Positions 1 to 5,057 of a DNA stretch of 5,705 bases are shown piece by piece. Every line of letters starts with the position of its first letter. The stretch's first letter is position 1. Source of the DNA: Paenibacillus sp. (GTDB lineage Bacteria > Bacillota > Bacilli > Paenibacillales > Paenibacillaceae); contig JAQSXN010000293.1 in assembly GCA_029256665.1 (NCBI GenBank), positions 1 through 5,705 on the forward strand, given 5' to 3'. Made by a program: the position numbers and the translations under genes. The notes beneath the pieces are model-generated. The model was not told the DNA's origin, did no database searches, and saw only the letters and a program-made list of their open reading frames with translations.

Positions 1-573
1 AAGCAAGAAGAAGCCTTGTTCGTCATCGATGAGCTGCTGGACAAGGAATTTCGCCTAAGCTCGAAGCTGATTCGCTCGTTGTCGGACGAAGATCTGGTCA
101 AGGTCATGACCACGAACGGCCAGCCGGATACCGATCATCTGCTTGCCATCGCGCTGCTGTTGAAGCAGGAAGCGCTGCTGCATGCGGAATTGGGCAGAGA
201 AAGCGAAAGCTACTTAGGTTACGTCAAGGCGCTCCGGCTGTTTCTCCGCCTCTCCCTCATGGGGGCGGAGCCTGCGTTCGCCGAGCCTAACGACGAAATT
301 CGCGATCTGCTCGTAACGCTGCAGCCATACGAGCTGCCTGTGCCGGCCAAACGGCTGCTAATGGAGTGGCATGAGGCGGAGGGCCGTTATGACGAGCTGG
401 AAAACGTAATGTACGAGTTGGTCGAGGATAGGGCTTTGTCTTTCGCGGAAGCGGCCGGCATATACGAACGGTTGCTGCTGTCGGAAGACGAGAGCCTGGT
501 CGCGGGCGGGCTTCCGAGAGAAGAAATCATGCAAGGTTTGGCGGAATTGTCCATAGAGAAAATCAAGGAGTGA
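1..573 (+). CDS. DUF6483-like helical protein, 5' end cut off by the window
   Basis: The reading frame is open from the first base (K-Q-E-E-A-L-F-V-I-D...) and ends at TGA 571-573, giving 190 visible residues. The TTG at 16 is most likely an internal leucine: the sequence before it continues the same helical pattern and there is no ribosome binding site. The protein looks soluble and almost wholly alpha-helical. It has a central segment (about residues 45-80 of the visible part) rich in Leu, Ala and Glu (LLAIALLLKQEALLHAELG) and a TPR-like stretch near its C-terminus (EWHEAEGRYDELENVMYELV). There is no signal peptide or membrane segment in the visible part. The pattern recalls the DUF6483 family of Bacillus and Paenibacillus, whose function I do not know; this assignment is from memory. 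It is probably co-transcribed with the methyltransferase 9 bases downstream. Confidence 0.75.
   Translation, partial: KQEEALFVIDELLDKEFRLSSKLIRSLSDEDLVKVMTTNGQPDTDHLLAIALLLKQEALLHAELGRESESYLGYVKALRLFLRLSLMGAEPAFAEPNDEIRDLLVTLQPYELPVPAKRLLMEWHEAEGRYDELENVMYELVEDRALSFAEAAGIYERLLLSEDESLVAGGLPREEIMQGLAELSIEKIKE
565..570 (+). promoter_or_regulatory. Ribosome binding site of the methyltransferase gene, abutting the upstream stop codon
   Basis: AAGGAG lies 12 bases before the ATG at 583 and directly precedes the TGA of the upstream gene. The spacing is slightly long. Its position inside the end of the upstream gene suggests translational linkage of the pair. Confidence 0.6.
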
Positions 574-582
574 ACAGGATCC

Positions 583-1803
583 ATGACGCAAGAGCAGGAG
601 CAGCGAGAGCAGGCTGAGCAGCAAGAGGAATGGCGGAAGGATATTCGGTTTTGGGTAGGCAACGGCCAGTTGCTGCACGCGACGTTAAGCCAGCCGCGCC
701 GCAAGGACGGCCATACGGCGCAGAGAACGGTCGTGCGTCCCGTCCGCATGAAGGATGGGCTCCATTATCAATTCGAATCGTTTCACGCCGATAAGGCGCT
801 TCACCGGAATATCAAGGAGCATGAGGCGGCGGACGAGCTGATCGGTCTTCTTGCGGGAGACTACCGGCAAGCGCTGATCAAGACGCCGGAAGCGGACGTG
901 CAGCTGCTGTTCAGCAAAAAAGGAAAAGCGGCCGCGCGCAAGCTGCCGCCAACCTCCAAGAACGCCGAGGCGCCCGAGCACAACCGCCGGAAGCGAAGAG
1001 TGATGGAGGACGGCGTGCCGGTCCCGTTTCTCGTGGAGCTTGGCATCATGACGCCGGAAGGCCGCGTGCACGCGAAGAAGCAGGACAAGTTCCGGCAGAT
1101 CAACCGGTTTCTCGAAATGGTATCCGACGTGCTGGACGATCTGCCTGCCGGAAGGGAGCTGCGCATCGTCGATTTCGGCTGCGGCAAATCTTATTTGACC
1201 TTCGCGCTCTACCACCTGCTCGCGGTCGAGCTGGGCCGTTCGATCTCCGTGGTGGGACTTGATCTCAAGGCGGACGTCATCGCGTTCTGCTCCGGGCTCG
1301 CTAAGAAGCTGCAATACGACCGGCTGCAATTCCTTGTGGGGGATATCGCCGAATACGAAGGGCTGACGTCGGCGGACATGGTCGTGACGCTGCACGCTTG
1401 CGATACCGCGACGGATGCCGCGCTCGCCAAAGCCGTAGGCTGGGGAGCTTCCGTCATTATGTCGGTGCCTTGCTGCCAGCATGAGCTGTTCCGCCAGGTC
1501 GAGAACGAGGTGATGGCTCCCATCCTGTCCCAAGGCTTGCTGAAAGAACGGTTCGCCGCGCTTGCCACGGATGCCGTCAGAGGGCAGCTGCTGGAGGCGC
1601 TGGGGTACAAGGTGCAGATGCTGGAGTTCGTCGATCCGGAGCATACGCCCAAAAACCTGCTGATTAGAGCGGTAGTCTCTGGTAGGAAAGAACTATCCGA
1701 GCGCAAATGGGAGCAATATCTCGCCTTCAAGTCGTTCCTAGGACTCTCCCCCTCCCTGGAACGAATGCTACCTAATGCCTGGCCGACTTCCGGGAACAAA
1801 TAG
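583..1803 (+). CDS. Class I SAM-dependent methyltransferase of the Methyltransf_32 (CCQH) type, substrate unknown
   Basis: A complete 406-residue cytosolic protein. An N-terminal Gln/Glu-rich tail (residues 2-17) leads into a small N-terminal domain (about 20-125) and a basic linker (about 133-140, HNRRKRR). The Rossmann methyltransferase domain then spans about 165-365. Visible motifs are: SAM-binding motif I VDFGCGKSYLTF (196-207); the acidic ribose-binding strand end GLDLKAD (225-231); GDI (253-255); VTLHACDTATD (268-278); SVPCCQHEL (294-302), in the catalytic-loop region; TDAVRGQLLE (329-338); and EHTPKNLLIRA (353-363). The Cys-Cys-Gln-His element and HACDTATD resemble the PF13679 family, which includes eukaryotic GSTCD and METTL25-type proteins and is distantly like tRNA methyltransferase Trm13. 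An RNA substrate is therefore possible but is inference. Close homologues are common and uncharacterised in Bacillaceae and Paenibacillaceae. The ATG start is supported by AAGGAG upstream. It lies 9 bases after the DUF6483-like gene, so it is probably in the same operon. Confidence 0.9.
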   Translation: MTQEQEQREQAEQQEEWRKDIRFWVGNGQLLHATLSQPRRKDGHTAQRTVVRPVRMKDGLHYQFESFHADKALHRNIKEHEAADELIGLLAGDYRQALIKTPEADVQLLFSKKGKAAARKLPPTSKNAEAPEHNRRKRRVMEDGVPVPFLVELGIMTPEGRVHAKKQDKFRQINRFLEMVSDVLDDLPAGRELRIVDFGCGKSYLTFALYHLLAVELGRSISVVGLDLKADVIAFCSGLAKKLQYDRLQFLVGDIAEYEGLTSADMVVTLHACDTATDAALAKAVGWGASVIMSVPCCQHELFRQVENEVMAPILSQGLLKERFAALATDAVRGQLLEALGYKVQMLEFVDPEHTPKNLLIRAVVSGRKELSERKWEQYLAFKSFLGLSPSLERMLPNAWPTSGNK

Positions 1804-1808
1804 TTTTC

Positions 1809-1819
1809 ATTTGGCAAAT
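1809..1819. repeat. Small palindrome ATTTG-G-CAAAT upstream of the diguanylate cyclase promoter
   Basis: A perfect 5+1+5 inverted repeat just after the methyltransferase stop codon, centred 18 bases before the next palindrome. It could be an upstream regulator site. It is too weak and has no T-tract, so it is not a terminator. Confidence 0.35.
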
Positions 1820-1824
1820 AGGCA

Positions 1825-1839
1825 ATTGTCGATGACAAT
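1825..1839. promoter_or_regulatory. Palindrome ATTGTC-GAT-GACAAT overlapping the -35 box; possible operator
   Basis: A perfect inverted repeat of 6-bp half sites around a 3-bp centre, covering the whole -35 hexamer and part of the spacer. A dimeric repressor bound here would block RNA polymerase. It also contains TGTCGA, six bases of the seven-base Spo0A box TGNCGAA, but that motif is too short to claim Spo0A control. Confidence 0.4.
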
Positions 1840-1854
1840 AACATTTGCTACAAT
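1826..1854 (+). promoter_or_regulatory. Sigma-A-type promoter of the diguanylate cyclase gene
   Basis: TTGTCG (1826-1831), a 17-base spacer and TACAAT (1849-1854), with an extended -10 TG at 1846-1847. The predicted transcription start near 1861 leaves a leader of about 30 bases before the TTG start at 1892. This gives the cyclase its own promoter, although read-through from the methyltransferase gene is also possible because no terminator is seen between them. Confidence 0.65.
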
Positions 1855-1879
1855 GGAAATAGATGGCTACCAAACGAAT

Positions 1880-1885
1880 GGGTGA
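1880..1885 (+). promoter_or_regulatory. Ribosome binding site that selects the TTG start
   Basis: GGGTGA, 6 bases before TTG 1892. The alternative ATG at 1901 has no comparable site at a usable distance, so the TTG is preferred. Confidence 0.5.
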
Positions 1886-1891
1886 ACCTTA

Positions 1892-3580
1892 TTGGATTGG
1901 ATGATCTGGCTCGATTTTACCATGTTCTTGATTCTTGCGGTATTGTTCCTCTACGTGTTTTCTTCAAGCACGGTAACGGTTTTGCATCGCATTTATCTTC
2001 TGCTCCACGTCGTTTTCATCATGTGGCCGCTGTTCCAGTTCGCATCGCAGACCACCTCCGCGACCTCCTTTAGGCTCTTATACCTATCCGGCTCCTACAT
2101 AGGACTATCGATGCTAGGGATCGGATGGTTCATCTTTATCCTTTATCTGACAGGACAATCCTACGTCATTCGCAAGAGCAGACTTCTTGTTCTATCGATA
2201 CCCGCGCTCATTTCCGTCGCGGTCGTGGCTTGGAACCCAAGCGGCATGTTCCTGACCGTCGACGCCAAGCTGGAGCCCCTGAAGCAGCTGCAGCACGGCC
2301 CTCTCTATTGGGTCATGATCGGACAGCTTCTGTTATACCTGTCCGTATCGCTTGTGATTCTTCTGCACAAACTTCGCAGGAAGGACGAGTCGGCGCGGCA
2401 GCGCCAGATGGTCCGTACCGCGTTGATCGGCCTGTTCATGCTGTCGTCCTTCGCTCTGGGCGACTTGCTTATCAACCTGTACTTGATCGACCGCCTCGAC
2501 AATTATTTCCCGCTTATTTCCGTGGGGCTTGCGACGACGGCGACGTATATCGTCAACGCCATCAGCCGCAACCGGGTATTCGATATTATCCAGATCGTGC
2601 AGCGGGACGTCATGAATACGATGTCCATGGGCATCCTTGTGCTGGACGAGAACGACATCATTCTCGAAGTGAACAAGGTATTGAAGCCGCTACTCAAATT
2701 GCGGATCGGCGATTTCTTCCGGCCGCTGGAACTGGCGTCGCAGTTTAAGGAAGAATCGTCCAAGCAGCTTCTGGCCTTGTTCGAAGCCCAGAAAGCGAGG
2801 TCGATGGAGAGGTTGGAGGTCGAGCTTAACGTGGCGATTAACCACATTAGGCATGTGATCGTGCAATCCGCTCCCATTCTGGACGGCAAGAAACGGATCA
2901 TCGGCCGCGTCTTGACGTTTCAGGACGTGAGCGAGCTAAGAATGCTGGTCGAAGAAACCAATTCGCAGAACGAGCTTCTGCACCAGCGCAACAACGAGCT
3001 TATGGTCATGCAGGACGAGCTGTTCCAGGCCAACAAGAAGCTGGAGCACATGGCCATAACGGACGGCTTGACGGGATGTTACAACCGCAGATATTTGCTG
3101 CAGCAGCTGGAAGAAGAGGTCGTCGCGAATATTCGTTACGGCATTCCGTTTTCACTATTTATATTCGACCTGGATCACTTCAAGATGATTAACGACCGGT
3201 ACGGGCATTTGACCGGAGACGAGGTGCTGTGCAGCACGGTGGACGCGGTGCGCAGCGCGCTTCGGCCGACGGACGTGCTGGCGAGATTCGGCGGTGAAGA
3301 ATTTACCGTATATCTGCCTCACACCAACAAGGAACAAGCCGAGCTTATGGCCGAACAGGTCAAGATGACGGTCGAGCAGAACAAGGTGCCCTCGGGCATC
3401 GGCGATGGCATGATCTCGGTCACGATCAGCATGGGGGTTATCTCGATCGACCGCTTTGACGCCGCCAGCTTGGCAGACCCCAAAACGTATTTGCGCAACT
3501 TGATGGCTCAGGCGGATGCCGCGCTCTACGAGGCCAAGTACAACGGCCGCAACCGGATCGTCAAGAGCAAGCTGGCCTGA
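1892..3580 (+). CDS. Membrane-bound diguanylate cyclase: 7TM sensor - PAS - coiled coil - GGEEF
   Basis: Makes cyclic di-GMP from two GTP; 562 residues, at the inner face of the membrane. The N-terminal 225 residues hold about seven hydrophobic segments (roughly 8-24, 30-48, 62-86, 97-114, 137-158, 175-197, 206-223). This resembles the 7TM sensor region found in Firmicute histidine kinases and GGDEF proteins (HisKA_7TM type). A PAS-like domain follows (about 238-348), then a probable coiled coil (350-386) and the GGDEF domain (388-562). Catalytic features are intact: DGLTGCYNRR (391-400), FDLDHFKMIND (425-435), active-site GGEEF (467-471) and the inhibitory-site motif RPTD (458-461) five residues before GGEEF, which implies product feedback inhibition. 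The C-terminal ADAALYEAKYNGRNR (541-555) is typical. There is no EAL domain. It starts at TTG with a nearby ribosome binding site; ATG 1901 is the alternative. The gene is monocistronic by appearance, ending in a strong terminator. The signal sensed by the 7TM or PAS part cannot be read from sequence. Confidence 0.93.
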   Translation: MDWMIWLDFTMFLILAVLFLYVFSSSTVTVLHRIYLLLHVVFIMWPLFQFASQTTSATSFRLLYLSGSYIGLSMLGIGWFIFILYLTGQSYVIRKSRLLVLSIPALISVAVVAWNPSGMFLTVDAKLEPLKQLQHGPLYWVMIGQLLLYLSVSLVILLHKLRRKDESARQRQMVRTALIGLFMLSSFALGDLLINLYLIDRLDNYFPLISVGLATTATYIVNAISRNRVFDIIQIVQRDVMNTMSMGILVLDENDIILEVNKVLKPLLKLRIGDFFRPLELASQFKEESSKQLLALFEAQKARSMERLEVELNVAINHIRHVIVQSAPILDGKKRIIGRVLTFQDVSELRMLVEETNSQNELLHQRNNELMVMQDELFQANKKLEHMAITDGLTGCYNRRYLLQQLEEEVVANIRYGIPFSLFIFDLDHFKMINDRYGHLTGDEVLCSTVDAVRSALRPTDVLARFGGEEFTVYLPHTNKEQAELMAEQVKMTVEQNKVPSGIGDGMISVTISMGVISIDRFDAASLADPKTYLRNLMAQADAALYEAKYNGRNRIVKSKLA

Positions 3581-3599
3581 CCTTCCGCCGCCAGCCGGC

Positions 3600-3638
3600 A
3601 AAGGATGTAAGCAGTTCATGCTGCTTCGTCCTTTTTTT
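3600..3638 (+). terminator. Rho-independent terminator of the diguanylate cyclase gene
   Basis: The left arm AAGGATG(t)AAGCAG pairs with CTGCTTCGTCCTT around the 6-base loop TTCATG. There is one bulged T and one G-T wobble. A run of seven T follows at 3632-3638. It begins about 20 bases after the stop codon at 3580. Confidence 0.88.
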
Positions 3639-3679
3639 CATTCTCACAGATTACTGACATAGCCAGACGTTACGATGTT

Positions 3680-3688
3680 TGCTAAGAT
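3680..3688 (+). promoter_or_regulatory. Probable extended -10 promoter of the HD-GYP gene
   Basis: TG-C-TAAGAT (TG 3680-3681, -10 3683-3688). At the normal distance the -35 region (TAGCCA, 3660-3665) matches poorly, so the call rests on the extended -10. The predicted start near 3695 would give a leader of about 47 bases that contains a small ACCC-TGC-GGGT hairpin (3700-3710). The preceding gene ends in a strong terminator, so a promoter is needed in this gap. Confidence 0.45.
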
Positions 3689-3728
3689 AGTAATTACTCA
3701 CCCTGCGGGTAACGACGCAACTGAAGGC

Positions 3729-3735
3729 GGGAAGG
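3729..3735 (+). promoter_or_regulatory. Ribosome binding site of the HD-GYP gene
   Basis: GGGAAGG ends 6 bases before ATG 3742. An overlapping ATG at 3737 opens only ATG-ACA-TGA in another frame and is ignored. Confidence 0.6.
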
Positions 3736-3741
3736 TATGAC

Positions 3742-4824
3742 ATGAGAAAAGTGCAGTTAGCATTGGCGAAGCCGGGAGATCGGGTGGCCAGATCGATCTT
3801 TCAGGAAAACGGCAACGTACTGCTCGGGGCCGGAGTCGAATTAAGCGAACGTTACATCGACCGGCTCCGTAATCTCGGAATCGATTTTCTGTATATTGAA
3901 GACGGGTTATCCGGCGACATCGAGCCGGAGGAAACGATCCGGGACGAGACTAGGACCAAAGCGGTAAACGAGATTTATAAGACGATGCATTCCTTTAAGG
4001 ACGAGGTCGTGACGAGAGGCCGCACGATCGCTCCCGATATGGGCAGGAACTTCCGCGCCATCTTCGGCAGCATCATGCAGGATCTCGCGACGCGCCCCGA
4101 CATGCTTGTCAATTTGACTAGCATTCATTCCATGGACGCCTATTTGTTCCAGCATTCGTTTAACGTTGCGGTATTGTCGGGCATCATGGGCATCGCCAAG
4201 GGGTTTAACCGCAATCAGCTGGAGGAGCTTGGCATCGGTGCGCTGTTGTTCGACATCGGGATGACGAAGATGCCTGCCGAGCTGTTGACCAAGACGGGCC
4301 GATATACGCAAGAAGAGCATGAGCTGCTGCGCTCCCACCCCAAGCTCGGATTCGATATTCTACGCAAATATCACGACATCTCCATCGTCTCCGCCCATTG
4401 CGCCCTGCAGCATCATGAACGGTACAACGGCTCGGGATATCCTCGGAACCTAAAGAGGGACGAGATCCATATATACGCCCAAATCGTCGGACTCGCGGAT
4501 ACGTACGATGCGCTCGTCTCGCCGCGTCCGCACCGGAAGCGGTATACGACGAGCGAGGCGATCGAGTTTCTGTTCGCTTCGGGCGGGACATACTTCGATC
4601 TGGACTTGATCAAGCTGTTCTGCAGCCATATATCCGTCTATCCCGTCGCGACCACGCTGGAGCTTAACACCGGGCAGATCGTCGTCGTCACCCATAACAG
4701 CCAGCTCGCCGTACACCGTCCGCGCGTCCGCGTCATCGAGGAGCCTGACGGCAGACCCCCGGCTTCGCCTTACGAGATCGAGTTGAAGGATCAGCTTCAC
4801 TTAACGATCATCCGGGAACTATAG
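3742..4824 (+). CDS. HD-GYP domain protein with a degenerate HD motif; c-di-GMP phosphodiesterase-like
   Basis: A 360-residue cytosolic protein. The HD-GYP family hydrolyses cyclic di-GMP with two or three metals. The N-terminal domain (about 1-55, LALAKPGDRVARSIF and GVELSERYIDRLRNLGIDFLYIED) is the module commonly seen before HD-GYP in Paenibacillus-type proteins. The HD-GYP domain spans about 125-295. Seen: H138 (in QHSFNVAVLSG), H199 (RSHPKLGFDIL), H224-H225-E226 (QHHERYNGSGYP, with the GYP signature at 232-234) and D253 (LADTYDALVSPRPHRKRY). Where the family usually reads HDIGK, this protein reads F170-D171-I-G-M174. The histidine metal ligand and the conserved lysine are therefore both missing, while the aspartate remains. 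Activity may be lost, reduced or changed. The C-terminal segment (296-360, YPVATTLELNTGQIVVV...) is a beta-rich tail usual in Firmicute homologues. It has its own start, with GGGAAGG 6 bases upstream, and lies 161 bases after the cyclase gene, beyond a terminator. Confidence 0.9.
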   Translation: MRKVQLALAKPGDRVARSIFQENGNVLLGAGVELSERYIDRLRNLGIDFLYIEDGLSGDIEPEETIRDETRTKAVNEIYKTMHSFKDEVVTRGRTIAPDMGRNFRAIFGSIMQDLATRPDMLVNLTSIHSMDAYLFQHSFNVAVLSGIMGIAKGFNRNQLEELGIGALLFDIGMTKMPAELLTKTGRYTQEEHELLRSHPKLGFDILRKYHDISIVSAHCALQHHERYNGSGYPRNLKRDEIHIYAQIVGLADTYDALVSPRPHRKRYTTSEAIEFLFASGGTYFDLDLIKLFCSHISVYPVATTLELNTGQIVVVTHNSQLAVHRPRVRVIEEPDGRPPASPYEIELKDQLHLTIIREL

Positions 4825-4850
4825 CCGCGACAAGCGCACAACGAATCACG

Positions 4851-4900
4851 AAGCCTTCCTTGCGATCCGGCGTTGCCGGCGGCGGGAAGGTTTCTTGATT
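4851..4900 (+). terminator. Probable rho-independent terminator after the HD-GYP gene
   Basis: AAGCCTTCC (4851-4859) pairs with GGAAGGTTT (4885-4893), with one G-T wobble. It encloses an inner stem CCGGC-GTT-GCCGG (4867-4879), and is followed by a T-rich tail, TTTCTTGATTT. The internal loop and the interrupted T-tract make it less canonical than the terminator at 3600. It begins 26 bases after the HD-GYP stop codon. Confidence 0.6.
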
Positions 4901-4915
4901 TATAGAATCTCGGAA

Positions 4916-4957
4916 TGAAACGCGCTGCGACGCCAAAGGAAGACGACAGCCGTTTCA
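4916..4957. repeat. Inverted repeat TGAAACG ... CGTTTCA in the gap before thiL
   Basis: Perfect 7-bp arms (4916-4922 and 4951-4957) separated by 28 bases. A further CTG (4925-4927) faces CAG (4947-4949), so a longer imperfect stem is possible. No T-tract follows. Role unknown. It lies in the otherwise gene-free stretch 4825-5057, in which I see no small coding region with a good start. Confidence 0.35.
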
Positions 4958-4994
4958 CCTTGCGTCTTGGAAGGATTCGCGCCGTCGCCAAGCT

Positions 4995-5022
4995 TTGAAT
5001 CGCCAGCGGTTTAAGGTAGAAT
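4995..5022 (+). promoter_or_regulatory. Likely sigma-A-type promoter of thiL
   Basis: TTGAAT (4995-5000), a 16-base spacer and TAGAAT (5017-5022, five of six consensus bases). The predicted transcription start near 5029 gives a leader of about 29 bases to GTG 5058. It also places the in-frame ATG at 5031 at the very end of the transcript, so that ATG is unlikely to be used. Confidence 0.5.
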
Positions 5023-5042
5023 GGGGACATATGAATGGGATG

Positions 5043-5050
5043 AAGGAGAT
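5043..5050 (+). promoter_or_regulatory. Strong ribosome binding site that decides the thiL start
   Basis: AAGGAGAT, with its AAGGAG core ending 9 bases before GTG 5058. The in-frame ATG codons at 5031 and 5040 have only GGGGA at 5023-5027, 3 and 12 bases away. Starting at GTG also gives the N-terminus (M)DEFASI, as expected for ThiL. Confidence 0.75.
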
Positions 5051-5057
5051 TCGGGGC

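Noticed and set aside
16..18. TTG as the start codon of the first gene
   Set aside because: The frame is open and protein-like from base 1, and there is no ribosome binding site before it. The gene most likely begins outside the window.
685..1644. Long minus-strand reading frame of 319 codons opposite the methyltransferase gene
   Set aside because: A shadow of the GC-rich coding strand: its composition is rich in Arg, His and Gln, it has no recognisable domain, and it overlaps a well-supported gene.
1882..2073. Short + strand GTG reading frame overlapping the start of the cyclase gene
   Set aside because: It overlaps the membrane-encoding cyclase frame, has no strong site of its own and gives no recognisable protein.
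3700..3735. Possible c-di-GMP (GEMM) riboswitch before the HD-GYP gene, prompted by GGGTAACGACGCAA
   Set aside because: The leader after the predicted promoter is only about 47 bases, and the conserved GGCAAACC part and the second stem are absent. The GACGCAA match is probably chance.
4825..5057. TPP riboswitch before thiL
   Set aside because: I see no CTGAGA or other conserved THI-box core, and the predicted leader is too short to hold one.
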